This document shows positions 7,244 to 14,597 of a stretch of 14,597 nt of DNA, piece by piece (position 1 is the stretch's first letter; each line of letters opens with the position of its first letter). The stretch comes from JAOAFT01 sp035390885. GTDB lineage: Bacteria > Bacteroidota > Ignavibacteria > UBA10030. The translations under genes and the position numbers were made by a program. The stretch covers positions 1 through 14,597 of the forward strand of contig DAOOUW010000044.1 of NCBI GenBank assembly GCA_035390885.1, in the 5' to 3' direction. The notes beneath the pieces are model-generated. The model saw only the letters and a list, made by a program, of their open reading frames with translations. It had not been told where the DNA came from and searched no databases.

Positions 7244-9433
7244 ATGGCTGTAACAAAAGAAATAACACTTGGAGGAGAAACGTTTTCCTTTGAGACAGGT
7301 CGATTCGCAAAGCAGGCTGATGGATCTGTTATGGTGCGATATGCTGACACAATGGTGCTTGCCACTGTTGTCAGCGCTGACAAACCTGTAGAGGGACAGG
7401 ATTTTTTTCCATTGCAGGTTGAATATCGGGAAAAGATGGGAGCTGCAGGAAAAATTCCAGGAGGATTTTTCAAACGCGAAGGAAAACCGTCGGAGAAGGA
7501 AATACTTTCCTCACGATTGATCGACCGTCCCATACGTCCAATGTTCCCGAAAGATTACAAGAATGAAACACAAATTCTCGTTACAGTCTATTCATCAGAT
7601 AAGGAGCATGATGGAGACGTTCTAGGCGCTTGTGCGGCTTCTACAGCGTTGATGATTTCTGATATACCTTTCGATGGACCTATTGCTGAAGTGCGGGTTG
7701 GGCGCGTCGATGGAGCATTCAAAATCAATCCAACTTTTTCTGAATTAGAAAAAAGCGACATGGATGTAACAGTTGCTGGAACCTTGGATTCGATTGTAAT
7801 GGTCGAGGGTGAAGCAAACGAAATTTCTGAATCGGAAATGCTCGACGCTCTTCGCTTCGGACACGATGCAATTAAAAAGATTTGTCAAGCACAATTAGAA
7901 TTTGCTCAGCTTATCAATAAGCCAAAACGACAAATTGTTCCAACAGAGCTTCCCGATGGACTGCTTGAAGATGTCAAACGACTTGCTGACAATCGTATAC
8001 GAGAATTAAGTCGTACAATATTGTCCAAGGAAGCACGTTCTAAAGCAACGAATGCACTCTACGAAGAAGTTCAAAAGATTTTAGCGGAAAAGTATCCAGA
8101 TAAAACAGTTCATATTCAAGAGCTTCTACATGATCTTGAGCGTGAAGCAATGCGTTCTACAATTCTTAATGAAAAGAAGCGACTCGATGGACGTGGATTG
8201 ACGGATATTCGTCCAATTACTTGCGAAGTTGGATTATTACCGCGTACGCATGGTTCTGCTCTCTTTACGCGCGGTGAGACACAAAGTCTTACAACAGTAA
8301 CATTAGGCACAAAAATGGATGAGCAAGTGCTGGATGGATTACTGCCCGAAACAACAAAGCGATTCATGCTTCATTACAATTTCCCGCCGTTCAGCGTTGG
8401 CGAAATTGGAAGGGTTGGTTCGCCTGGTCGTCGGGAGATTGGGCATGGAAATTTAGCGGAGCGTGCTTTGCAAGCGCTTATTCCGCCCGAATCTGAATTT
8501 CCTTACACAATTCGTGTTGTCTCTGATGTACTGGAATCAAACGGTTCATCTTCGATGGCAACGGTATGTGCTGGAACTCTTGCGCTCTTCGATGCTGGCG
8601 TACCGATGAAAAAGGCTGTAGCTGGAATTGCAATGGGACTCGTAAAAGATGATGAGCGAGTTGCAATTCTCAGTGATATTCTTGGCAATGAAGATCATCT
8701 AGGAGATATGGATTTCAAGGTCGCTGGTACAAGAGATGGAATTACCGCATTTCAAATGGATATAAAGATAAAAGGCATTTCCTTCGAAATTCTTGAGCAA
8801 GCGCTTCATCAAGCGAAAGAAGGTAGATTCTATATCCTTGATATTATGGCAAAGACAATAGATAAACCGCGTCCGGAAATTTCCCCCTTTGCGCCGCGTT
8901 TGCAAACTGTGAAAATTCCTGTTGATATGATTGGAGCTCTCATTGGCCCTGGTGGAAAAAACATTCGCCAAATTGTAAAAGATAGTGGAGCCGAGATCAA
9001 TATCGATGACGATGGCACAGTTACAATTGCAGCCGTTGAGAAGGAATCTTCTGAGAAGGCATTAAATTATATTCAACGAATGACTGAAAATCCTGAAGTT
9101 GGCAAATCGTATAAAGCCACTGTAAAAAAGATAACGGACTTTGGAGCTTTTGTTGAAATTCTTCCCGGAAAAGAAGGATTGGTACACGTTTCTCAACTGG
9201 ATGTAAATCGTGTGGAAAATGTAGGAGATATCCTTAAAGTCGGCGATGTTATTGATGTAAAACTTATGCACATTGACGATGAGGGAAAACTTAGCTTAAG
9301 TCGCAAGGCTCTTTTACCTGGCGGTGAAAATGCTGCAGAAGAAATTCGACGTTCCCAAGAAAAACGCAAAGCATCTTCTTCAACACATAAAAAAACATTT
9401 GACCACAAACAGCAACATCACTCAAAACGATAA
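7244..9433 (+). CDS. pnp: Polyribonucleotide nucleotidyltransferase (PNPase)
   Basis: PNPase is a trimeric, phosphate-dependent 3'-to-5' exoribonuclease for mRNA decay that can also add tails. Two RNase PH domains are present (about 10-145 and 315-545), joined by a helical domain. The second carries the active-site aspartates in GDMDFKVAGTRDG (487-499). Next come a KH domain (about 553-618) with the loop GPGGKN (568-573) and an S1 domain (about 620-690) with ITDFGAFVEILPGKEGLVHV. The tail (about 700-729) is rich in Lys, His and Ser. The 729-residue length is typical. An AAGAGA-like purine stretch (7230-7235) precedes the ATG by 8 bases. rpsO-pnp is a classical pair. The large RNase III stem known from the E. 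coli rpsO-pnp spacer is not seen here. Confidence 0.98.
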   Translation: MAVTKEITLGGETFSFETGRFAKQADGSVMVRYADTMVLATVVSADKPVEGQDFFPLQVEYREKMGAAGKIPGGFFKREGKPSEKEILSSRLIDRPIRPMFPKDYKNETQILVTVYSSDKEHDGDVLGACAASTALMISDIPFDGPIAEVRVGRVDGAFKINPTFSELEKSDMDVTVAGTLDSIVMVEGEANEISESEMLDALRFGHDAIKKICQAQLEFAQLINKPKRQIVPTELPDGLLEDVKRLADNRIRELSRTILSKEARSKATNALYEEVQKILAEKYPDKTVHIQELLHDLEREAMRSTILNEKKRLDGRGLTDIRPITCEVGLLPRTHGSALFTRGETQSLTTVTLGTKMDEQVLDGLLPETTKRFMLHYNFPPFSVGEIGRVGSPGRREIGHGNLAERALQALIPPESEFPYTIRVVSDVLESNGSSSMATVCAGTLALFDAGVPMKKAVAGIAMGLVKDDERVAILSDILGNEDHLGDMDFKVAGTRDGITAFQMDIKIKGISFEILEQALHQAKEGRFYILDIMAKTIDKPRPEISPFAPRLQTVKIPVDMIGALIGPGGKNIRQIVKDSGAEINIDDDGTVTIAAVEKESSEKALNYIQRMTENPEVGKSYKATVKKITDFGAFVEILPGKEGLVHVSQLDVNRVENVGDILKVGDVIDVKLMHIDDEGKLSLSRKALLPGGENAAEEIRRSQEKRKASSSTHKKTFDHKQQHHSKR

Positions 9434-9438
9434 CGTCA

Positions 9439-10587
9439 ATGGATATTACTATCCCGATTTCGGATGGGTTAAGCGGAACATACTCAGTACCTGGCGATAA
9501 ATCTATTTCACATCGGGCATTAATTCTGAGCAGCATATCTTCAGGAGTGAGTAAAGTTGAAGATTGTTCTACCGCCGCAGATCCGCTTAGTACTAAACGT
9601 TGTTTAGAGATGTTAGGTGTACAGTTCGAAGGTAAAGCAAGTCGGCTTCGTGTCAATGGAAAAGGAATTCGTGGATTATCCAGACCGTCTCAAACGCTTG
9701 ATGCTGGAAATTCAGGCACCACAATTCGTCTTTTATCCGGTGTGCTTGTAGGACAAAGTTTTCCGTCTTCAATTGCTGGAGATTCGTCATTGAATAAAAG
9801 GCCGATGAACCGGATAATCGATCCTCTTCGGAAAATGGGAGCAAAAATTGCAGGAACAGAATCTGGAACCGCGCCTTTGAGAATCGAACCTGTTCCAACA
9901 TTACAAGCAATTACTTACGACATGCCTGTTGCAAGCGCTCAAGTTAAATCTGCAATTCTGCTTGCTGGTCTGTATGCCGATGGCATCACTACTGTTCGTG
10001 AGCAAGTGCTCACTCGTAATCATACCGAAAAAATGATGGGATTGACTTCACGACAAGAAAATGGTTCATGGATCGTTTCAGTTGAAGGTGGGAAGAAACT
10101 TGAACCTCAGCATTATATTGTTCCTGGAGATACATCTGCTGCTGCATTTTTAATGGTTGCAGCAGCGATAGTACCAAATTCTGATATTCTGATACACAAC
10201 GTTGGACTTAATCCAACGCGAACAGCTCTTATTGATGTATTGAAATCTCTTGGCGCAAATATTCAAATTGAAAATCTACAAATAATCGGTGGGGAAGAAA
10301 TTGGCGACATTCGTGTAAAAAGTTGCGGACTTCAAGGCGATCTGAAACTTCAAGGGGAAATTGTAGCTTCTGTAATTGATGAGATTCCAATATTAACTAT
10401 TGCAGGACTTTTTTCAGGCGGTTCATTNNNNNNNNNNNNNNNNNNNNNNNNNNNNNNNNNNNNNNNNNNNNNNNNNNNNNNNNNNNNNNNNNNNNNNNNN
10501 NNNNNNNNNNNNNNNNNNNNNNNNNNNGCTGAATGTGTCGATATTTCATTTCCAGGATTTTGGGACTATCTTTGCAAGAGAACATAA
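9439..10587 (+). CDS. aroA: 3-phosphoshikimate 1-carboxyvinyltransferase (EPSP synthase, class II type), interrupted by an assembly gap
   Basis: EPSP synthase joins PEP to shikimate-3-phosphate in the pathway to chorismate and aromatic amino acids. Seen before the gap: GDKSISHR (19-26) with K21 and R26, GNSGTTIRLL, KRPMNR, SAQVK, RNHTE, NPTR and DEIP with the probable catalytic D314. After the gap, ECVDISFPGFWDYL is the family's usual end. About 329 residues precede and 19 follow the N run. With a normal length of 425-440, some 77-92 residues are missing, including the K-x-x-E-x-x-R and D-H-R active-site regions. GDKS, SAQxK, RxH(S/T)E and NxTR are the motifs used to define class II enzymes. 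It starts 5 bases after the pnp stop with no clear ribosome binding site and is the last gene of the plus-strand operon. The gene is probably intact in the organism. Confidence 0.95.
   Translation: MDITIPISDGLSGTYSVPGDKSISHRALILSSISSGVSKVEDCSTAADPLSTKRCLEMLGVQFEGKASRLRVNGKGIRGLSRPSQTLDAGNSGTTIRLLSGVLVGQSFPSSIAGDSSLNKRPMNRIIDPLRKMGAKIAGTESGTAPLRIEPVPTLQAITYDMPVASAQVKSAILLAGLYADGITTVREQVLTRNHTEKMMGLTSRQENGSWIVSVEGGKKLEPQHYIVPGDTSAAAFLMVAAAIVPNSDILIHNVGLNPTRTALIDVLKSLGANIQIENLQIIGGEEIGDIRVKSCGLQGDLKLQGEIVASVIDEIPILTIAGLFSGGSXXXXXXXXXXXXXXXXXXXXXXXXXXXXXXXXXXAECVDISFPGFWDYLCKRT
10428..10527. other. Assembly gap of exactly 100 N inside aroA
   Basis: The run is exactly 100 N, the conventional placeholder for a scaffold gap of unknown size. 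The aroA frame happens to match on both sides, so the gene appears as one open frame, but comparison with the family length suggests about 230-280 real bases. Features to the right of the gap are joined to the left part only by scaffolding evidence, although the aroA ends on the two sides are complementary and support the join. Confidence 0.98.
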
Positions 10588-10588
10588 G

Positions 10589-12232
10589 TTATAGATATAT
10601 TATCTGATGTTTGAACTTATCGATTTCCATTTCATGTTGAATCCATCGTACAAATTCTAATCCGTACTTATTGAGAAAATATGTGATGTTGATTTTTCTT
10701 TCCTGCAAAGTTGAATCAGGGAGGAGCATGGTAATGGCGCGATCTAATTGTCGTAGAGCTGTTTCGTGCTGTCGGTCTTGTGCCGAATATATTTTTCCCT
10801 TTAGAATGGATAGACTGTGAAGCATACGCTCTATCGTGTGCGATAGAGCTGGAACTAAAGTTGGATCAATTTTTTCGATTCCATCCTTCAACGAAGATAA
10901 AGATTCCTCAATTGTTCCTGCGGTATTCGTAAAAAGTTCCTCAATCTTAAAATCTGAAATTTGTTCGACAATTTGTTTTTTTAGAAATTCTTTCTCCTTA
11001 AAAATATCAATGAATGAAAGATTATATTTTTGCAAAATTTCCTTTGGTCTCTCTTCCATAATCGTTACACTTGCACGAGGAAAAATAAGAGGCATTGGAA
11101 TACCAAAATGAGAATACACTGGCTTGAATTGTGCGAAGTATGCTATTTCTGATGGACCTGCAACGTATGCGATTGTAGGGAAGAGAGCATCCTGACAAAT
11201 TGGGCGAAGAACGACGTTTGGACTAAATAACTCTGGATTTGATTCCAGTAGTGACAATAGTTCATCAGAAGAATATTGTTGACGAGTGTTCCTGAGGAAA
11301 AAGCCATCATCTTTCGGTTCAATTGGATAGCGACCATTATTATAGTTGAGGAAAAGATTTACTGCTCGTGGTTTTACCTGTGCGTGGTAATTGTGTTCCA
11401 ATAGCTCACTTTGAGAAATGACTAGTTGACATGTTTTGGGTTGTTCAAGTAATTCCTTTGAAAATATTGGTTTCATCAACTGTTTTGCTGTGCGATCTCT
11501 TGGATCAAAGAATATGATTCCTGAGTTTTCAAGTAAAACATTGTAAAGATGTACAAACCCTCTTGTAAAGGTCATTTCTGGCGAATAGGCATTATGGAGC
11601 AGTTCAAAAACTGAATGAGAGAATTCGGTTGGGAGTACTGTTGATTCCATATCCGTTAAAAATTTTTGGATTGTGTCATCGAAAGTAAGCGCACCAACCG
11701 AGCCAATATTTTTCTGTCCTTGAGCTTTCTGTAACTCATATTTTAAGGTAACAAACTCGCTTGATTTTGTAATAAGAGAAAGCGTAGTAGCCTCATCTAT
11801 GTCATGATCTTCAGATTCAAGCCAGAATACTGGAACAAAATTGAAATTCGGAAATTGTTGCGAAAGCTGCTCTGATAGGAGAAGTGTGGTCAGAATTTTG
11901 TAAAGAGTGTATAGCGGTCCACCACATATTCCAACTTGTTGTCCGGTAACGACAGCAAAAGTAGTATCGTTGAGAAGTAAATCGATATTGGCGAGAGTAC
12001 GAACTCCACACTGAAAATTTCGGTTTTGATTTAATAAGATTTGCACAAGTTTTGTCCGTTCGATCGGTCGAGAAGCAATAATATCAAAGAGAGATTGCCA
12101 CGCTGCAGGATCCCGAAAATCGCCATTATAGAATGGTTCAACAGAATTATAATCTGTTACATAATGGACAAAGAGTTTTGATAACCCAATGTCGTCGTTT
12201 GGTAAATCCTTATATGATATCCATTGATGCAT
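10589..12232 (-). CDS. bshC: Bacillithiol biosynthesis cysteine-adding enzyme BshC
   Basis: BshC adds cysteine to glucosaminyl-malate, the last step in making bacillithiol, a low-molecular-weight thiol that replaces glutathione in many Firmicutes, Deinococci and FCB-group bacteria. The 547-residue length fits. Family blocks are clear: VVTGQQVGICGGPLYTLYK (94-112), VPVFWLESEDHDIDEA (133-148), SPNVVLRPICQD (337-348) and AYVAGPSEIAYFAQF (355-369). A mostly helical, probably coiled-coil segment runs from about 395 to 530. It is the last gene of the minus-strand set, 17 bases after punA, with only a weak purine stretch (GAAAGAAA) before the ATG. No bshA or bshB is in the window. Its stop lies one base from the aroA stop on the other strand. 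Confidence 0.95.
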   Translation of the reverse strand: MHQWISYKDLPNDDIGLSKLFVHYVTDYNSVEPFYNGDFRDPAAWQSLFDIIASRPIERTKLVQILLNQNRNFQCGVRTLANIDLLLNDTTFAVVTGQQVGICGGPLYTLYKILTTLLLSEQLSQQFPNFNFVPVFWLESEDHDIDEATTLSLITKSSEFVTLKYELQKAQGQKNIGSVGALTFDDTIQKFLTDMESTVLPTEFSHSVFELLHNAYSPEMTFTRGFVHLYNVLLENSGIIFFDPRDRTAKQLMKPIFSKELLEQPKTCQLVISQSELLEHNYHAQVKPRAVNLFLNYNNGRYPIEPKDDGFFLRNTRQQYSSDELLSLLESNPELFSPNVVLRPICQDALFPTIAYVAGPSEIAYFAQFKPVYSHFGIPMPLIFPRASVTIMEERPKEILQKYNLSFIDIFKEKEFLKKQIVEQISDFKIEELFTNTAGTIEESLSSLKDGIEKIDPTLVPALSHTIERMLHSLSILKGKIYSAQDRQHETALRQLDRAITMLLPDSTLQERKINITYFLNKYGLEFVRWIQHEMEIDKFKHQIIYL

Positions 12233-12249
12233 ATTTCTTTCAGTTCTAT

Positions 12250-13080
12250 TTATTGAAAAGTTAAAAGAACCCGTTTCATAAAAGGAAGTAAAATAGCTTT
12301 TGCTTTATTTGCAGATTCGGTTACCTCGCTATGCGATAATTTCGTCGGAGAAATGCCGGTGCCTAAATTTGAGATTAAGGATATTCCAGCTACTTTAATT
12401 CCAAGGTTAAGTGCAGTGTATATCTCTGGAACCGTGCTCATTCCAACTGCATCGGCGCCAATTCGTTTGAGCATTTGAATTTCTGCAGCCGTCTCATAAG
12501 ATGGACCTTGTAACCAGCAATATGTACCATGTCTCAATGGAACTTTTTCTATCAAAGCACACTTTTCTAATTGGCTCACTAATTTTTTATCCGGGAAATT
12601 ATTAGTCGATTTGCGATAGACCGTTGACGAAAATGAACTTTGCTTTCCAATGCTCATAAATGAGAGATTGATAATATCACGGATGAGCATGATATCGCCA
12701 GGTGCAAAATAAGAATTGATGCCTCCGGCTGCATTTGTAATGATCAGATATTTAATTCCTAATCTATATGCAAGTTGAATTGGCGCTATTACAGAATCCA
12801 GAGACCCGCTCTCGTAATAGTGAATTCGACCCTGAAAAATAATTAAAGGCGGTGATTTCTTTTTTTGTTCTTGAATGGCGCCTAGAATAATTTTCCCGTC
12901 ATGTCCGACCACAGACGAACGAGGATATTTTGGAATTTCCGAAGAAGAGAAAACATATTTTGATTGCACTATATTCGATAGTTCCCCTAATCCTGAGCCT
13001 AAAATAATACCAATCTTTGGGGAAAAAGTAGTTTTTGACCGAATGTAGGTGAAAGCTTCGTTAAGTTCTCTTGCATTCAT
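12250..13080 (-). CDS. punA: Purine nucleoside phosphorylase (trimeric, inosine/guanosine type)
   Basis: This enzyme splits purine nucleosides with phosphate into free base and (deoxy)ribose-1-phosphate for purine salvage. Motifs of the low-molecular-weight trimeric family are present: phosphate-binding GSGLG (28-32), VVGHDGK (57-63), QGRIHYYES (83-91), TNAAGGI (115-121), GPSYETAAEIQML (192-204) with the base-binding glutamate, VGMSTVPE (212-219), and SNLGTGIS (237-244) with the base-contacting asparagine. H250 follows in LSHSEV. The 276-residue length is usual. The stretch after the D-x-I-N-L motif (about 139-165) lacks the usual N-P-L-x-G and F-P-x-M-S sequences and reads FMSIGKQSSF followed by Ser/Thr-rich residues. 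The ATG lies 5 bases after the nupC stop. The neighbouring transporter and thymidine kinase support a role in nucleoside salvage. Confidence 0.93.
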   Translation of the reverse strand: MNARELNEAFTYIRSKTTFSPKIGIILGSGLGELSNIVQSKYVFSSSEIPKYPRSSVVGHDGKIILGAIQEQKKKSPPLIIFQGRIHYYESGSLDSVIAPIQLAYRLGIKYLIITNAAGGINSYFAPGDIMLIRDIINLSFMSIGKQSSFSSTVYRKSTNNFPDKKLVSQLEKCALIEKVPLRHGTYCWLQGPSYETAAEIQMLKRIGADAVGMSTVPEIYTALNLGIKVAGISLISNLGTGISPTKLSHSEVTESANKAKAILLPFMKRVLLTFQ

Positions 13081-13085
13081 AAAAA

Positions 13086-14435
13086 TTAACCTAACAAAAT
13101 ACCAGCGAGTGTTGCTGTCATTAAATTTGCTATAGTACCACCTAAAACTGCTTTTAAGCCCAGTGCAGAAATATCTTTTCTGCGTTCAGGCGCCATGGGA
13201 CTAAGCCCCCCAATAAGAATTGCAATAGAACCAAAATTTGCAAATCCGCACAATGCATAAGTCGCCATGATTGTACCTTTTTCTGTAAGCAAACCGCCCT
13301 GTATCATCTTTGCCATATCAAGGAAGGCAACAAATTCGTTGAGCGCTACTTTTGTACCAATAAGACTGCCGAAATGAAGCGCATCCGCCCATGGTACTCC
13401 AATACAGTATGCAATGAATTGCAATATTATGCCAAATATAAGCTGAAGAGACAGTGGGCTATTGTATTGCTGCATTAACCACGCATTGATTCCTACTAAA
13501 TTTCCAATCCAGATAAGTACATAGTTTAGGAGCGCTATTAAAGCAATAAATGCAATTAACATTGCAGCAACATTCAACGCTAGTTGTAAACCGTCGCCTG
13601 CACCGACAGCAGCAGCTTCGATGATGTTCGATGAATTTTTTTCGATTTTAATTTTTACAGTACCGCGTGTAACTGGTTCTTCAGTTTCTGGATAAAGAAT
13701 TTTTGCAATGGCAAGAGATGCAGGAGCCGCCATAGTACTTGCAGCAAGAAGCTGAATTGCAAATTTGATCTGTGCTTCTTCAATCGGCAAGTGATTAATA
13801 TTTGCATAAGCTTGACCAAGCATTTGTATATAACTTGCCATCACTCCGCCTGCAATCGTCGCCATACCGCCAATCATAATGGTTAAAAGCTCGGAGTTTG
13901 TCATTTTAGCAATATATGGGCGAATGAGTAATGGCGCTTCAGTTTGTCCGACAAAAATATTTGCTGTGTTCGAAAGAGATTCTGCTCCGCTTGTTCCCAA
14001 TAGCTTTGCCATTACCCATGCCATTCCTTTTACTATGACTTGAAGAATTCCTAAAAAGTAGAGAATAGAAGTGATGGACGATATAAAAATAATTGTCGGA
14101 AGTACTTGAAATGCAAAAAATATTCCTAAACTTTCACTGCCATTATTTATTGCCAAACGACCAAAAACAAAAGATGCGCCTTCAATGGTAAAATGTAATA
14201 ATTGGACAATAACAGCTCCCAGCCAATTCAGAATGTCTTTGGGTAGCGCTAAAGGATAAAAAATGGCGCGCAATTTTTCACCATAAAGAATAAAAATGGC
14301 AAAAAGGAATTGAATTCCAATTGCGGTAAAAACCATCTTCCATTTAATTAATCGCTTGTTGTTTGAAAAAAGATAGGCAATGAATAAAAGAAAAAAAACG
14401 CCGATAATTCCTCGAATGACAGACTCAATATTCAT
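13086..14435 (-). CDS. nupC: Concentrative nucleoside transporter, NupC/CNT family
   Basis: This inner-membrane symporter brings nucleosides into the cell using an ion gradient. The 449-residue product is strongly hydrophobic, with roughly eight to ten membrane segments (for example about 5-23, 35-51, 105-130, 285-312 and 330-348). CNT signatures are intact: ANIFVGQTEAPLLIRPY (158-174) with the Q-T-E that contacts nucleoside, GGMATIAGGVMASY (189-202), GTKVALNEFVAF (360-371) and YALCGFANFGSIAILIGG (393-410), containing the conserved N and S of the second substrate-binding helix. Whether it uses Na+ or H+ is not clear from the sequence. It begins 2 bases after the tdk stop and ends 5 bases before punA, so uptake, phosphorolysis and phosphorylation of nucleosides are encoded side by side. 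Confidence 0.95.
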   Translation of the reverse strand: MNIESVIRGIIGVFFLLFIAYLFSNNKRLIKWKMVFTAIGIQFLFAIFILYGEKLRAIFYPLALPKDILNWLGAVIVQLLHFTIEGASFVFGRLAINNGSESLGIFFAFQVLPTIIFISSITSILYFLGILQVIVKGMAWVMAKLLGTSGAESLSNTANIFVGQTEAPLLIRPYIAKMTNSELLTIMIGGMATIAGGVMASYIQMLGQAYANINHLPIEEAQIKFAIQLLAASTMAAPASLAIAKILYPETEEPVTRGTVKIKIEKNSSNIIEAAAVGAGDGLQLALNVAAMLIAFIALIALLNYVLIWIGNLVGINAWLMQQYNSPLSLQLIFGIILQFIAYCIGVPWADALHFGSLIGTKVALNEFVAFLDMAKMIQGGLLTEKGTIMATYALCGFANFGSIAILIGGLSPMAPERRKDISALGLKAVLGGTIANLMTATLAGILLG

Positions 14436-14437
14436 AG

Positions 14438-14597
14438 CTATTCATCTTTCGGTGGTTGATGACACTTTCTGCATCGGGCTTCGTATATATCTTTTGCACC
14501 GACGACAATTAAATCCTGTGATTTTGTTTTTCGTTGCGTCCTATCAGCAGGATTTCCACATACAGCACAGATAGCTAATGTTTTTGTAATATATTCG
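14438..14597 (-). CDS. tdk: Thymidine kinase, type II, C-terminal part (partial)
   Basis: The gene runs off the right edge; 52 codons and the TAG stop are visible, plus one base of an incomplete codon. The peptide carries the lasso and zinc-binding end of type II thymidine kinases: CAVCGNPADRTQR, then DIYEARCRKCH, giving the four zinc ligands C-x2-C and C-x2-(C/H). IVVGAKDIYEARCR also supplies the backbone that holds the thymine ring and the conserved tyrosine. The enzyme phosphorylates thymidine to dTMP for DNA synthesis by salvage. The last residues are HQPPKDE, with no long tail. Its stop lies 2 bases before the nupC ATG, so the two are very likely cotranscribed. The start and promoter of this operon are outside the window. 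Confidence 0.93.
   Translation of the reverse strand, partial: EYITKTLAICAVCGNPADRTQRKTKSQDLIVVGAKDIYEARCRKCHQPPKDE

Noticed and set aside
9291..9656. Minus-strand 121-codon frame across the pnp-aroA junction
   Set aside because: It runs opposite two confident genes, shows no known domain, and its composition is that of a reverse-complement shadow.
10397..10594. Small open frames spanning the N run on both strands
   Set aside because: They exist only because N codons contain no stop; they have no sequence support.
14380..14574. Plus-strand 64-codon frame over the nupC start and tdk end
   Set aside because: It lies opposite the nupC N-terminus and the zinc-binding end of thymidine kinase, both recognised on the minus strand.
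1..14597. CRISPR arrays, insertion sequences, phage or defence genes
   Set aside because: I saw no direct-repeat array, terminal inverted repeats, transposase or integrase motifs; nearly all DNA is covered by core genes with uniform composition.

Overview
This 14.6-kb window is bacterial chromosomal DNA carrying almost entirely core genes, packed into two operons that face each other. AT-rich codon use, weak ribosome binding sites on several genes, a short TruB with no room for a C-terminal PUA domain, a BshC (bacillithiol) gene and a type II thymidine kinase together suggest the Bacteroidota/Chlorobiota/Ignavibacteriota (FCB) group. That placement is an inference from family content, not a phylogeny. 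A run of exactly 100 N marks a scaffold joint, so this is a draft or metagenome assembly.

Plus strand: the window opens with the last 30 codons of a GTP cyclohydrolase II (RibA/RibBA type). After about 110 bases of non-coding DNA comes a candidate promoter, then a perfect 8-bp hairpin with an eight-T tract just ahead of the rimP ribosome binding site. Nine genes follow in tight order: rimP, nusA, infB, rbfA, truB, ribF, rpsO, pnp, aroA (243 to 10587). The first eight form the widespread transcription/translation/RNA-decay cluster: ribosome maturation (RimP, RbfA), elongation and termination control (NusA), initiation (IF2), tRNA pseudouridylation (TruB), FMN/FAD synthesis (RibF), ribosomal protein S15 and polynucleotide phosphorylase. 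aroA, a shikimate-pathway EPSP synthase with class II motifs, is attached 5 bases behind pnp. Its 3' part is interrupted by the N run, which by family length hides clearly more than 100 bases.

Minus strand: reading from the right edge, tdk (partial, C-terminal 53 codons), nupC, punA and bshC lie 2, 5 and 17 bases apart. The first three make a coherent nucleoside-salvage set: thymidine kinase, concentrative nucleoside transporter and purine nucleoside phosphorylase. bshC, the cysteine-adding enzyme of bacillithiol synthesis, ends the operon. Its stop codon lies one base from the stop of aroA, so the two operons collide tail to tail with no visible terminator.

I found no mobile element, CRISPR array, tRNA or rRNA and no clearly novel system. 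The points most worth a second look are the rimP leader hairpin (possible NusA attenuation), the class II signature and under-sized gap in aroA, the placement of bshC in a nucleoside-salvage operon, and sequence departures in RibF (HxGH to HRAH) and PunA (a diverged central loop).
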